In this document: piece by piece, positions 34,890 through 46,204 of the stretch
How positions within the stretch are numbered: position 1 is the first letter of the stretch
Layout: every line of letters begins with the position of its first letter
DNA from: Nocardiopsis flavescens
Lineage (GTDB): Bacteria > Actinomycetota > Actinomycetes > Streptosporangiales > Streptosporangiaceae
Direction of reading: 5' to 3'
Length of the DNA stretch: 64,000 nt
Assembly (NCBI RefSeq): GCF_900141985.1
Contig: NZ_FQZK01000010.1
Location: 124,001 to 188,000 of the forward strand
Notes under the pieces: model-generated
What the model saw: the letters and a program-made list of their open reading frames with translations, nothing else
What the model was told of the DNA's origin: nothing
Database searches by the model: none
Translations under genes and position numbers: made by a program

Positions 34890-35552
34890 TCAGTCCTCCT
34901 CGCGGGTGATCTCCTCGGGCAGGGCGTCCACGGTGGCGCGGGCGATCTCCTCGGCACCGGCCGTGACGCGCTCCTCGTCGGCGGGGACGCGCCCGTCGTA
35001 CCCGGCCGCGGCCGAGTGGCAGCTCTCCAGGTACAGGTTGGACACCCGCACGGCCACGCAGGCCGTGGTGTAGCCGCCGGCGTCGATCCAGGCCACGGCC
35101 TGGTCTCCCAGGTCGTCGACCGGGAAGGCGTTCTGAGCGGAGGTGGTCGCCTGGAAGTTCTCCTGCGCGGTGACCACCCCGCCCGGGTTGGGCGCGGCCA
35201 CCATGACGAGGGTGGCGGTGGCCGGGACGGACTCCCCCTCGCCTCCGGGGGTGGCCCAGCGGCACTGCCGGCCCTGGCCGAAGGGGTCCGCGGCACCGCC
35301 GACGGACTCCTCCAGGGTGAGTTCGCGCTCGGGCACCCGGGCGTCCAGGGCCTCGGTCTCACCGACCTCGCAGGCCGGCGCGGCGTCGTACACCCCGGTC
35401 TCGGGGTTCTCACGGGTGAGCACGTACCAGGCGGCGCCGCCCGCGGCGGACAGCAGCAGGACGGCGGCACCGATCACGGCGGCGGTGGCGCAGCCGCGGC
35501 TCTGCGGCTGGCTGGAGGGCACGGTCTCGGGCGGGTGGCCCGGAGGCGTCAC
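34890..35552 (-). CDS. Membrane-anchored extracytoplasmic protein, 220 aa
   Basis: I do not recognise this as a named family. A short Pro/Gln-rich cytoplasmic segment is followed by one transmembrane helix (about 20-43; ATAAVIGAAVLLLSAAGGAAW) and an extracytoplasmic domain. The domain has four cysteines (PACEVGE, RQCRWATP, TACVAV, ESCHS), likely two disulfides, and an acidic C-terminus. The GTG at 35552 overlaps the stop of the upstream gene in GTGA, so the two are translationally coupled. Both share the C...CRW pattern, suggesting paralogues that may form a complex. DUF3558-like exported proteins are a possible comparison. Confidence 0.7.
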   Translation of the reverse strand: MTPPGHPPETVPSSQPQSRGCATAAVIGAAVLLLSAAGGAAWYVLTRENPETGVYDAAPACEVGETEALDARVPERELTLEESVGGAADPFGQGRQCRWATPGGEGESVPATATLVMVAAPNPGGVVTAQENFQATTSAQNAFPVDDLGDQAVAWIDAGGYTTACVAVRVSNLYLESCHSAAAGYDGRVPADEERVTAGAEEIARATVDALPEEITREED

Positions 35553-36136
35553 AGCTCGGCCCCGATCCGCTCGGCGAAGGCGACGGCGGTGGCCCGGCCC
35601 TCGTCGGGGGAGACGGGCTCGCCACCGGTGACGGCCGTGTAGGAGATCCGGACCAGGAGGTTGTCGGCGGGGAAGGCGAGTTCGGTGCCGCCGGATCCGC
35701 CGCTCCACACCAGCCCCTCCCCGGCGGCCAGGTCCACGGTCTCCGCGGCGGCGGGGGCGAGTGCGGCACCGGCCCGGCGGGCCCGGTCCTCGCCGGCGAC
35801 GGGCTCCTCGGCGGTGGGGTCGGTGAACAGCGCGGAGTACTCGACCCGCAGGACGCCCTGGCGGGAGGTGTCGGAGGTCCCGGCGGAGGTCCAGCGGCAC
35901 ACGGTGCTCTCGCCGCCGGTGAGCGGCCCCGTCCCGGCGAGGTCGTTGACGGCGCCGGGCAGGTGCTCGTCGATCAGCTCGCCGAGGTCGCCGCAGCCGG
36001 GCGCGGCGGTGTGGACGTCCCCGGGGTGGGGTCGGTCCGGGTCGTCCCGGGCGGCCCACAGGCCGCCGCCGATCGCCGCCGCGGACACCACCACCGCGCC
36101 CACCGCGATCACACCCGCCCGTGCGAGGGGACCCAA
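35549..36136 (-). CDS. Membrane-anchored extracytoplasmic protein, 195 aa
   Basis: One N-terminal transmembrane helix (about 7-29; AGVIAVGAVVVSAAAIGGG) is followed by an extracytoplasmic domain with two cysteines (APGCGD, TVCRWTS). Acidic segments and VWSGGSGGTELAF follow. I chose the TTG at 36136: GGGAGG lies about 10 nt upstream and the transmembrane helix starts at once. A GTG eight codons in is an alternative. It is coupled by a 4-bp overlap to a likely paralogue downstream. Function unknown. Confidence 0.65.
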   Translation of the reverse strand: MGPLARAGVIAVGAVVVSAAAIGGGLWAARDDPDRPHPGDVHTAAPGCGDLGELIDEHLPGAVNDLAGTGPLTGGESTVCRWTSAGTSDTSRQGVLRVEYSALFTDPTAEEPVAGEDRARRAGAALAPAAAETVDLAAGEGLVWSGGSGGTELAFPADNLLVRISYTAVTGGEPVSPDEGRATAVAFAERIGAEL

Positions 36137-36175
36137 CCGGTCACCGCCTCCCTGTCCGGTCGCCGGTCGACCGTG

Positions 36176-36212
36176 CCGGGACGGCGGCCGCGGGTCGCGG
36201 CCGCCGTCCCGG
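36176..36212 (-). terminator. leuS terminator
   Basis: A perfect 17-bp stem (36176-36192 with 36196-36212) closes a 3-nt loop, 4 nt after the leuS stop codon. Confidence 0.85.
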
Positions 36213-36215
36213 TGG

Positions 36216-38711
<2,496 letters not shown>

Positions 38712-39117
38712 CGCTGCTTGTTCCCTCGGTCCGGTCGGATCCGCACACTGCGTTCCGGGGTGGAGCCCGTGTCCCGCAATGGGCCTTGTGCTTTTCCCTC
38801 AGGTTATCGGCTGGCGGGCCGGGCCGCGGCCAGGTCTCCCGGCCTGTGGACAGGGCTCCGCGCGGCCTCGGGAACGTCCGGACCGCGCCTCCGCGGCCGG
38901 CCGTCCCCCGTGAACCCCTCACCTCGCCCGTCACCCATTGTCACCGGATATTGCGTGATATTACGGGTCTCTGACCCCTCCACACCGACTGTCCGGTTTG
39001 TTACTCTTCCGTAAAAGTGGCGCAGAACACGCGATCCGGGTCACATCCGGATGCGCCTCTTTCGTCGTCTCCGGGCGCCTCAGCCCGCCCGGACACATCC
39101 GCCTGCGGGAGGCCCCC
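38712..39117. other. 406-bp divergent region, leuS / acyl-CoA synthetase
   Basis: The centre (about 38940-39020) is less GC-rich and probably carries both promoters. Candidate hexamers such as TTGTCA near 38939 and TAAAAG near 39012 do not form well-spaced pairs, so I assign none. No T-box or other riboswitch structure is evident. Confidence 0.4.
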
Positions 39118-40695
39118 ATGTTCAACCTGTCCGTGGTCCTGGAGGACGGCGCCCGCGCCGTTCCGGAGAAGGACTGCCTGGTCTTCGGCGACCTGCGCCT
39201 GAACTACGCGGTCACCGACATGATCGCCAACCAGGTGGCCAACCTCCTGGTCTCCCGGGGGATCCGGCCCGGCGACCGGGTGGCGCTGGCCAGCCCGAAC
39301 CTGCCGTACTTCCCGTTCGTGTACTTCGGCGCGCTCAAGGCGGGAGCGGTGGTCGTCCCGCTCAACGTGCTGCTCACCCCGCGTGAGATCGCCTACCACC
39401 TGGAGGACTCCGGGGCCCGGGCGCTCCTCGCGTTCACCGGGACGCCGGAGCTGCCGCTGGGCGAGCGCTCCTTCGAGGCGTTCGGGCAGGTGGACACCTG
39501 CGAGACCTACATCGACCTGCCCGCCTCCCCCGGGGCGACCGAGTCCGCCATCGAGGGCGCCGAGACGCTGTGGAAGGCCCTGGAGGGGCAGCCCGGCACG
39601 TTCGAGACCGTGCAGGCGGGGCCGGACGACACCGCGGTCATCATCTACACCAGCGGCACCACCGGCAAGCCCAAGGGCGCCGAGCTGAGCCACAACAACC
39701 TCATGATGAACGCGGTCGTCTCCTCCAGCCTGGTCAACCCGCACCCGGACGGCCGCGACGTGGCGCTGGTGGTCCTGCCGCTGTTCCACATCTTCGGCCA
39801 GACCGTCATGCTCAACGCGGCCCTGTACCGGCACGCGACACTGGTGCTCATGCCGCGCTTCGAGGGCGGCGAGGCGCTGCGCCTCATGGAGCGGGAGGGC
39901 GTCACCGGCTTCGCGGGCGTGCCCACCATGTACTGGGGCCTGCTCAACGCGGTGCGCTCCGCCGGGGAGGAGCGGTACGACGTCAAGGCGATCGCGGACA
40001 ACATCGTCGACGCCGTGTCCGGCGGCGCCGCGCTGCCCGCCCAGCTCGCCCGGGACTTCGAGGACACCTTCGGCGTCGGCATCAAGGAGGGGTACGGCCT
40101 GTCCGAGACCTCCCCGGTGGCGTCGTTCAACAACCCCGCGGTCCAGGCCAAGACCGGGTCCATCGGCAAGCCGGTGTGGGGCGTGGAGATGAAGCTGATC
40201 GACCCGGAGTGGAACGAGGTCGTCGGGGCCGCAGACGAGGAGCCGGTCGGCGAGATCGCCGTCCGCGGCCACCTGGTGATGAAGGGGTACCACGACAGGC
40301 CCGAGGTCAACGCCGAGGTGATGAGGGACGGCTGGTTCCGCACCGGCGACATCGCCCGCCGCGACGACGAGGGCTTCTACTTCATCATCGACCGCTCCAA
40401 GGACATGATCATCCGCGGCGGGTACAACGTGTACCCGCGGGAGGTGGAGGAGGTCCTGATGGGGCACGAGGCCGTCAGCCTCGCGGCGGTCGTCGGGGTC
40501 CCCCACGACACCCACGGCGAGGAGGTCAAGGCGTTCGTGATCCTCAAGGAGGGTTCCTCGCTGACCGCGGAGGAGCTGGCGGAGTGGTCCCGGGAGCGCC
40601 TGGCGGCGTACAAGTACCCGCGGGAGATCGAGTTCCGCGAGGGCCTGCCGATGACCGCCACCGGCAAGATCCTCAAGCGCGAGCTGCGCGGCTGA
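39118..40695 (+). CDS. Long-chain acyl-CoA synthetase / AMP-dependent ligase
   Basis: This 525-aa ANL-superfamily enzyme activates a fatty acid as acyl-AMP and then acyl-CoA. The P-loop YTSGTTGKPKGAELSHNN (A3), EGYGLSETSP (A5), WFRTGDIARRDDEG (A7), RSKDMIIRGGYNVYP (A8) and the catalytic lysine in TATGKILKREL (A10) are all present. It resembles FadD-type long-chain ligases of actinobacteria. I chose ATG at 39118 with GGGAGG about 5 nt upstream; the frame stays open to 38998 through the promoter region. It is monocistronic with a strong hairpin after it. Confidence 0.9.
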   Translation: MFNLSVVLEDGARAVPEKDCLVFGDLRLNYAVTDMIANQVANLLVSRGIRPGDRVALASPNLPYFPFVYFGALKAGAVVVPLNVLLTPREIAYHLEDSGARALLAFTGTPELPLGERSFEAFGQVDTCETYIDLPASPGATESAIEGAETLWKALEGQPGTFETVQAGPDDTAVIIYTSGTTGKPKGAELSHNNLMMNAVVSSSLVNPHPDGRDVALVVLPLFHIFGQTVMLNAALYRHATLVLMPRFEGGEALRLMEREGVTGFAGVPTMYWGLLNAVRSAGEERYDVKAIADNIVDAVSGGAALPAQLARDFEDTFGVGIKEGYGLSETSPVASFNNPAVQAKTGSIGKPVWGVEMKLIDPEWNEVVGAADEEPVGEIAVRGHLVMKGYHDRPEVNAEVMRDGWFRTGDIARRDDEGFYFIIDRSKDMIIRGGYNVYPREVEEVLMGHEAVSLAAVVGVPHDTHGEEVKAFVILKEGSSLTAEELAEWSRERLAAYKYPREIEFREGLPMTATGKILKRELRG

Positions 40696-40704
40696 CGCCG
40701 CGGG

Positions 40705-40737
40705 CGGCGCGGGGGGCGGGTCCCGCCCCCCGCGCCG
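40705..40737. terminator. Bidirectional terminator
   Basis: A perfect 16-bp inverted repeat (40705-40720 with 40722-40737) lies between the acyl-CoA synthetase stop and the sugar permease stop on the opposite strand. Confidence 0.8.
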
Positions 40738-40763
40738 CTGCGCCGTCCCCGCCCGGGGCGCGG

Positions 40764-41660
40764 TCAGCCCTTGACGGCGCCCTGTACCAGCCCCGAGGCC
40801 AGCCAGCGCTGCACGATCACGAAGAAGACCATGACCGGCAGCGTGATGAGGGTGGAGGCGGCCATGACGTGCCCCCACTCGTTGGCGTACTCGCCGAAGA
40901 ACTGGCGCAGGCCCACCGCGACGGTGTACTTGTCGCTCTGCTGCATGAACGTCAGCGCCAGCACGAACTCGTTCCAGGCGATGATGAACGAGAAGATCGC
41001 GGTCGCCACCAGGCCGGGCGCGACCAGCGGGAAGAGCACCTTCCAGAACATCACCGGCCAGGAGGCGCCGTCGATGTAGGCGGCCTCCTCGACCTCCTTG
41101 GGGACGGCGGCCACGAACCCGCGCATCATCCACACGGCCAGCGGCAGCGACAGGGCGATGTAGACGATGCCCAGGCCCAGCACGGTGTTGAGCAGCTGGA
41201 GGTCGCGGACCTGGAGGAAGAGCGGGATGACCAGCGCCTCCAGGGGGACCATCTGGACGATGAGGATCAGCATCAGGACCGAGGTGCGGAACCGGAACCG
41301 GAAGCGCGCCACGGCCACGGCGGCCAGCAGGGACAGCACGCACGCCCCGGCGACGGTGATGCAGGCGACCGCCAGCGAGTTGAGCATGTACGTCCCGAAG
41401 TCGCCCTCGGTCAGGACGTGGACGAAGTTGTCCAGGGTGGGCTGGCTGGGCAGCAGCGTTCCGACCGTGGAGGTCATCCGGTCGGAGAACGCGCTGGTGA
41501 GCATGAAGTAGACCGGGAACAGGGTGAAGAGCAGGATCGCGGTCACCCCGGCGGCGCGTCCGGCGAGCCGGGTCAGGCGCACCGCCCCTCCGCGCCGGCG
41601 GGCCCTGCGGACCCGGCTCTCCCAGTCGGCGGCGGCCGCGGTGTCGGCGGGGGCGCTCAA
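40764..41660 (-). CDS. Sugar ABC transporter permease (CUT1, MalG-like)
   Basis: This 298-aa inner-membrane permease has six predicted helices. The conserved EAA loop is EEAAYIDGASWPVMFWKVLFPLVAPG, the site that contacts the ATPase. The start is a TTG at 41660 whose last two bases overlap the upstream permease stop (TTGA), with AGAGGA 9 nt before it. Translational coupling explains the weak start codon. It pairs with the upstream permease and the binding protein. No ATPase gene is present, so a shared MsiK/MsmX-type ATPase is expected. Confidence 0.9.
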   Translation of the reverse strand: MSAPADTAAAADWESRVRRARRRGGAVRLTRLAGRAAGVTAILLFTLFPVYFMLTSAFSDRMTSTVGTLLPSQPTLDNFVHVLTEGDFGTYMLNSLAVACITVAGACVLSLLAAVAVARFRFRFRTSVLMLILIVQMVPLEALVIPLFLQVRDLQLLNTVLGLGIVYIALSLPLAVWMMRGFVAAVPKEVEEAAYIDGASWPVMFWKVLFPLVAPGLVATAIFSFIIAWNEFVLALTFMQQSDKYTVAVGLRQFFGEYANEWGHVMAASTLITLPVMVFFVIVQRWLASGLVQGAVKG

Positions 41661-42655
41661 CGCAGTTCGTCCTCTCGGAACAGGGCCCGCAGGTAGACCG
41701 CGGTGACCGCCAGCAGGAGCAGGGTGAGGAGCACGGCGATGGCCGAGCCCATGCCGTAGTCCCTCTGCCCGAAGGAGCTCACGTAGGTCCACACGCCCAG
41801 GTTGAGCATCTCCGAGCCGCCGACCCCGCCGCCGGGCATCAGGTAGACCTGGGCGAACACCTTGAAGTCCCAGATGGTGGACAGGATGGTGACGACGGCG
41901 AACACCGGGCGCAGGACCGGGAAGGTGACGTGCCAGAACCGCTTCCAGGCTCCGGCGCCGTCCAGCAGGGCGGCCTCGTGCAGTTCGCGGGGCACGGTGA
42001 GCAGCCCGGCCAGGACGGTGACGGCGACGAACGGGAACCCGCCGTGGACCACGTTGAGGACGACGACGGCGTAGAAGAACAGCCGGTCGGCGAACCAGTT
42101 GTACCCCTCGGGCCCCAGGAACCCCAGGCCCTGGAGGGCCTGGGCGACGATGCCGTCGTCGACGTCGAAGATCCACAGCCACACGTAGGTGCCGCTGACG
42201 GCGGGCATGGCCCAGGCGACCATGATGCAGGAGACCACGACGACCCGGGTGACGGGGCGCAGCCGGGCCAGCAGCAGCGCCACGAGGGTGCCCAGCACCA
42301 CGGTGGAGACGACCGCGACCACGGCGAACCCCACGGTGTTGGGCAGGGCGACCCGCCACAGGTAGGAGTCCGTGAACAGGGTGACGTAGTTGGCCGGACC
42401 GATGAAGTCCGACTCCCCCGACACGAGGTTGCGCAGGCGGTACTCGCGGAAGGACAGCCAGACGATCCGTGCCAGGGGGAAGAGGAGCAGGGCGGCGATG
42501 ACCGCCAGGGCGGGGGCCAGGAGCGCCCAGGGCAGGAGCGCGCGGCGCCGCCTGAGGCCGAGGGCGGGTCCGGGCCGCCCCCGGCCGGGCGGGCCGGTCG
42601 ACGCCCGGAGCCCCGGTTCCGCGCCTCCGGTGACCTGCCCGACCGGTGTTCCCAC
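41657..42655 (-). CDS. Sugar ABC transporter permease (CUT1, MalF-like)
   Basis: This 332-aa permease has about six helices after a polar N-terminal segment of about 40 residues. The EAA loop is HEAALLDGAGAWKRFWHVTFPVLRP. It is the MalF-type partner of the next gene. GTG at 42655 follows the binding-protein stop by 5 nt, with GGGGG about 8 nt upstream. The frame is open far upstream (to 44206) only because of base composition; that part overlaps the binding protein gene. Confidence 0.9.
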   Translation of the reverse strand: MGTPVGQVTGGAEPGLRASTGPPGRGRPGPALGLRRRRALLPWALLAPALAVIAALLLFPLARIVWLSFREYRLRNLVSGESDFIGPANYVTLFTDSYLWRVALPNTVGFAVVAVVSTVVLGTLVALLLARLRPVTRVVVVSCIMVAWAMPAVSGTYVWLWIFDVDDGIVAQALQGLGFLGPEGYNWFADRLFFYAVVVLNVVHGGFPFVAVTVLAGLLTVPRELHEAALLDGAGAWKRFWHVTFPVLRPVFAVVTILSTIWDFKVFAQVYLMPGGGVGGSEMLNLGVWTYVSSFGQRDYGMGSAIAVLLTLLLLAVTAVYLRALFREDELR

Positions 42656-42660
42656 GTGTG

Positions 42661-43947
42661 TCAACCCCCGTTGAGGATGCGCTCGATGTCTTCGGCGGCC
42701 TGCGTGGTGGCCTCGTCCACCGAGGTGCCGTTGAGGATGGCCTGCTGCATGCCGACCAGGACCTTCTCCGCCTCGACCTGGCTCCAGGCGGGCGCGGTGG
42801 GCACGCCCCGGCTCGCCTCGTTGAGCTGGACGGCGTAGGCCTCCAGGACGGGGTCGGCGGAGTCGGTGAACGTGTCGACGCTCGCGGTCAGGCCGGGGAA
42901 GAAGCCGGTCTGCTCGGCCCAGAGCATCATGTTGTCCTCGGCGGTGAGGTGCTCCACGTAGCTCCAGGCGGCCTCCTCGTTGCCGGTGCCCTCGAACACC
43001 GACAGGAGGGAGCCCCCCGCGAAGGACGGCGTGTAGGTGTCGGCGTCCGCCCCCGGGATCGGGAAGGAGCCGAGGCTGCCCTCCAGGTCGGGGTTGTTCT
43101 CCAGGATGGCCTTGGGGTTGGCGCTGCCCAGCAGGGCGATGGCGGCGTCGCCGTCGGAGAACGCCTCCATGATGTCGATCTCGTTCCAGTTGACGGCGCC
43201 GGTGGTGGAGGTGCCGTCCTGCGTGGACAGGCCGGTGAAGAACTCGATGCCCTCGCGCGCCTCGGGGGAGTCCACCCCGGACACCCACGTTCCGTCGTCC
43301 TCCTGGACGGCGATCTCGCCGCCCCCGCCCCAGATCCACGGCATCACGGAGTACTGGGCGTCGCCCGGCACCGGGAGGGCGACCATGTCCGGCTCGGCCT
43401 CCTTGACCTCCAGGGCGGTCTCGCGGAGCTCGTCCCAGGTCCGGGGCACCTCCAGGTCGTGCTCCTCGAACACGTCGGTGCGGTAGACCATGGAGCGGAT
43501 GGAGGCGTACCACGGGACGCCGTAGACGCCCTCGGCCACGGCGCCCATGTCCATGAGGCCGGAGACGTAGAGCGAGGTGTCGACGTCGTACGCGGAGAGG
43601 TCGTGCAGGGCCCCGGCGTCGGCGAAGCCGGGGACGAAGGTGTTGCCGAGTTCGATGACGTCGGGCGTGGTCCCGCCGGCGATGGCGGTGGAGATCTTGT
43701 CCTGGGCGCCGTCCCAGGGGACGAACTCGACCTCGACGTCGATGCCCGTCTCCTCGGTGAAGGCCGCGTTGACCTCCTCGAAGAACCCGGACTCGTCGGG
43801 GTTGGTGCCCTGCATGATCCAGACGGTGAGGCCGTCGGTGCCTCCGCCGCCGCCTCCGCCCCCTCCCGAGCAGGCGGTCGCCGCCAGGGTCAGGGCCAGC
43901 GCGGCTGCGGGGAGCGGAACGTGCTTGCGGATTCGTCTGCGGGCCAT
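42661..43947 (-). CDS. Sugar ABC transporter substrate-binding lipoprotein (CUT1)
   Basis: This 428-aa extracytoplasmic solute-binding protein has a signal peptide with lipobox LAATACSGG, and a polyglycine linker follows the lipid-modified cysteine. The fold motifs of cluster B (MalE-type) binding proteins are visible: LTVWIMQGTNPD, YGVPWYASIRSMVYRTDVF and NWNEIDIMEAFSDGDAAI. The sugar is not predictable by eye; maltose- or trehalose-like sugars are usual for this group. ATG at 43947 has GGGAGG 7 nt upstream. It is the first gene of the operon, behind a promoter with a palindromic site. Confidence 0.9.
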   Translation of the reverse strand: MARRRIRKHVPLPAAALALTLAATACSGGGGGGGGGTDGLTVWIMQGTNPDESGFFEEVNAAFTEETGIDVEVEFVPWDGAQDKISTAIAGGTTPDVIELGNTFVPGFADAGALHDLSAYDVDTSLYVSGLMDMGAVAEGVYGVPWYASIRSMVYRTDVFEEHDLEVPRTWDELRETALEVKEAEPDMVALPVPGDAQYSVMPWIWGGGGEIAVQEDDGTWVSGVDSPEAREGIEFFTGLSTQDGTSTTGAVNWNEIDIMEAFSDGDAAIALLGSANPKAILENNPDLEGSLGSFPIPGADADTYTPSFAGGSLLSVFEGTGNEEAAWSYVEHLTAEDNMMLWAEQTGFFPGLTASVDTFTDSADPVLEAYAVQLNEASRGVPTAPAWSQVEAEKVLVGMQQAILNGTSVDEATTQAAEDIERILNGG

Positions 43948-43988
43948 CGGCTCGCCTCCCGTTCCTTTCGTGGGTCCCCTCGGGGTTG

Positions 43989-44001
43989 GTAGGAAACCTA
44001 C
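43989..44001. promoter_or_regulatory. Palindromic operator candidate of the sugar ABC operon
   Basis: GTAGG-AAA-CCTAC is a perfect inverted repeat that covers the predicted -10 of the operon. That is the position of a repressor site. No LacI or ROK gene adjoins. Confidence 0.45.
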
Positions 44002-44023
44002 GTAAAGAACGCCGCGGAGTGAA
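43995..44023 (-). promoter_or_regulatory. Promoter of the sugar ABC transporter operon
   Basis: On the minus strand TTCACT (44018-44023) and TAGGTT (43995-44000) are separated by 17 bp. Transcription would start about 40 nt upstream of the binding-protein ATG. Confidence 0.5.
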
Positions 44024-44140
44024 GTAAACCACTGCACTTTGTGTCTGAGCTGTTAGGGGGCGCGGCCGCGCGGGACCGGAACCCCGTGGCCGCAGGGGTT
44101 CCCGGGACCACGGGGAGGGCGCGGCACCGGTGGTGGCGCG

Positions 44141-44163
44141 GCGCGCCCCTTTCCGGGGCGCGC
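44141..44163 (-). terminator. Terminator of the tms operon
   Basis: A 9-bp stem (44141-44149 with 44155-44163) closes a 5-nt loop (TTTCC), about 56 nt after the stop at 44219. Confidence 0.6.
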
Positions 44164-44218
44164 ACCCCGCGGCCCCCCGCCCCCGTCCCGCGGGGTCCGC
44201 GGGCACCCTCGCGCGGCC

Positions 44219-44695
44219 TCACTCGGACAGGCCGGTGACCTGGCGCAGGGTGGAGATCAGCTCGGTCCGCTTGTACACGGCCAGGCCGATGGCGGCGGAG
44301 AAGGCGGCGAGCATGTGGACGTAGACCATGGGGTCGCCGCGGGTGAAGCGCTCGGCGGCCTCCTCCTCCCCCACGGAGTGCGCCTCCCAGGCGGTGGAGA
44401 CGGCGAACTCCAGCTCCGGCGGGAGCATCTCCGCGACCGTGCGGGCCACGGCCTCCCGGGAGTCGGCGGGCTTCCAGACCACCCCGGTGCCCTGGACCCG
44501 GCGGCCCAGGAACGCGGAGACGACCTTGAGCTCGGACCGCACCGCCTCGGCGTCGTCTGCGGCCCGCGGGATCACCCGCTCCAGTTCGTCCCGGTTGCGG
44601 TCGGCGTAGGCCGCGATCAGGTCGATCGCGGTGCGCTTGACGTGGTCCGGCTGGTCCGGGACGAGGGGGCCTTGCCCCTCGGCGTTCTCGGTCAC
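44219..44695 (-). CDS. Small protein downstream of tmsB, candidate TmsC
   Basis: This 158-aa protein has no domain I recognise. Its first half is charged and helical (AIDLIAAYADRNRDELERVI). The second half has a hydrophobic helix near the C-terminus (MVYVHMLAAFSAAIGLAVY) that could associate with the membrane. AGGAG lies 5 nt before the GTG at 44695 but overlaps the GTG at 44701, so I use 44695. It follows tmsB by 153 nt on the same strand. In published 10-methyl fatty acid loci a third gene of unknown function, tmsC, follows tmsAB. This gene occupies that place, but the equivalence is inferred from position only. Confidence 0.6.
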   Translation of the reverse strand: MTENAEGQGPLVPDQPDHVKRTAIDLIAAYADRNRDELERVIPRAADDAEAVRSELKVVSAFLGRRVQGTGVVWKPADSREAVARTVAEMLPPELEFAVSTAWEAHSVGEEEAAERFTRGDPMVYVHMLAAFSAAIGLAVYKRTELISTLRQVTGLSE

Positions 44696-44848
44696 GGGCA
44701 CTCCTCGTACGGTCTTGCGTCCATGATGCCGTGCCGCGGCCCCGGACGGGGCGCGGACAGGCCGGGATCGCCGCGGGCGAACGGCGCTCCCGGCCGGGGC
44801 GCGGGGCGTGCCCGGCGGACCGCCGCGAAGGCGTCCGCCGAACGGGCC

Positions 44849-46138
44849 CTAGCCGAGGTCCGGGCGCAGCGGCATGCGCGCGTCGGTTCCGTCGAGCTTG
44901 GCGCCCAGGATCTGGTGGAGCTGCACCACGTTGTTCTCGAAGCCCAGGACGCACCCGGCCATGTAGAGCCGCCAGACCCGGGCGGTGCCCTCGCCGACCT
45001 CGGCGACCGCCGCGTCCCAGTTCCGCTCCAGGTTCGCGCCCCAGTGGCGCAGGGTGAGCGCGTAGTGCTCGCGCAGGTTCTCCTGGTGGCGGATCTCGAA
45101 CCCGGCGTCGTTCATGGCCGACTGGATCCTCCCCGGCCCCTCCAGCTCCCCGTCGGGGAACACGTAGCGGTTGATGACGCCGTCGGTGTTCATCGGGCGC
45201 AGGTCGTTGCGGTGCCGGGTGATGCAGTGGTTGAGCAGGCGCCCGCCCGGCGCGAGCTTGTCGTGGAGCGACGAGAAGTAGGCGTCGAGGTTGCGCGAGC
45301 CGATGTGCTCGGTCAGGCCGATGGAGCTGATCCGGTCGAAGCCGCCGTCGGGGACGTCTCGGTAGTCCATGTGGCGGACCTCGGCCAGCTCCGACAGCCC
45401 TTCCTGGGCGATCCGCTTGGCCGCCCAGTCGGCCTGCTCCTTGGACAGGGTGACCCCCAGCACCTTGACCCCGTGCTCGCGGGCGGCGTGCATGACCATG
45501 CCGCCCCACCCGCAGCCCACGTCGAGCAGGCGCATGCCCGGCTCCAGGCCGAGCTTCTTCGCGACCAGCCCGTACTTGCGGAACTGGGCGCCCTCCAGGG
45601 CCCCGTCGTTCTCCCCCACCCTGTCCAGGGCGCCGTCCGCGTCGTCGAACACCGCGCAGGTATAGGTCATGGAAGGGCCCAGGACCATCTCGTAGAAGGC
45701 GTTGGAAACGTCGTAGTGGTGGTGGATGGCCTCCGCGTCGCGCTGCTTGGAATGGCGCCAGCCCAGCCCGGCGAGGCGGCCCCGGGTCACCTCCTGCGGC
45801 GGCGGGGCGACGCGGTTGGCGAACTTGACCCAGCCCAGGGAGCGTACGACGGCGGCCAGGTCCCGGGGCGACACGTTGACCCCCTCGGCGAAGACGAAGT
45901 CGGCCATGCGCCGCAGGGCGGTGTACATGTCGCCCTCCAGCTCCAGGTGCCCGGAGACGTAGGCGCGGGTCAGCCCCAGGGCGTTGGGCGACTGGGCCAG
46001 GTAGTTGACCGCGACGGGCGTGCGGACGTGCAGGTGGACGTCGCTGGTCGGGTCTCCGGAGGCGCTGCCGTCATAGGCCGTGAAGCGGATGGGCGCGTCG
46101 GGTCCCACGACGCGCTCGAAGATCTCGGCGAGCCGCAT
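44849..46138 (-). CDS. tmsB: SAM-dependent fatty acyl methylene transferase (TmsB/BfaB, cyclopropane synthase family)
   Basis: This 429-aa member of the cyclopropane-fatty-acyl-phospholipid synthase family has the SAM motif LLDVGCGWGGMVMHAA at about 198-213. Also present are HHYDVSNAFYEMVLGPSMTYTCAVF and the later ISSIGLTEHIG. In the tms/bfa pathway this enzyme transfers a methyl group to the double bond of oleoyl phospholipid to give a 10-methylene chain. TmsA then reduces it to 10-methylstearate (tuberculostearate). The pairing with an FAD oxidoreductase 66 nt upstream is what separates it from a plain cyclopropane synthase. It acts at the membrane. The ATG at 46138 is preceded by AGGGAAAG. 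Confidence 0.85.
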   Translation of the reverse strand: MRLAEIFERVVGPDAPIRFTAYDGSASGDPTSDVHLHVRTPVAVNYLAQSPNALGLTRAYVSGHLELEGDMYTALRRMADFVFAEGVNVSPRDLAAVVRSLGWVKFANRVAPPPQEVTRGRLAGLGWRHSKQRDAEAIHHHYDVSNAFYEMVLGPSMTYTCAVFDDADGALDRVGENDGALEGAQFRKYGLVAKKLGLEPGMRLLDVGCGWGGMVMHAAREHGVKVLGVTLSKEQADWAAKRIAQEGLSELAEVRHMDYRDVPDGGFDRISSIGLTEHIGSRNLDAYFSSLHDKLAPGGRLLNHCITRHRNDLRPMNTDGVINRYVFPDGELEGPGRIQSAMNDAGFEIRHQENLREHYALTLRHWGANLERNWDAAVAEVGEGTARVWRLYMAGCVLGFENNVVQLHQILGAKLDGTDARMPLRPDLG

Positions 46139-46204
46139 GTTCTTCTTTCCCTTCCTCTCGCGGATGCGGCCCGCTCCCGGGTCGCCTCCCGTTCGTGTGC
46201 GGTG

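Noticed and set aside
38712-39117. T-box leader upstream of leuS
   Set aside because: I found no T-box core (the conserved TGGNACC-type bulge) or specifier-stem arrangement on the minus strand.
44849-46138. Plain cyclopropane fatty acid synthase (cfa)
   Set aside because: The enzyme family fits, but the adjacent FAD oxidoreductase points to 10-methyl branching (tmsB/bfaB) instead of ring formation.
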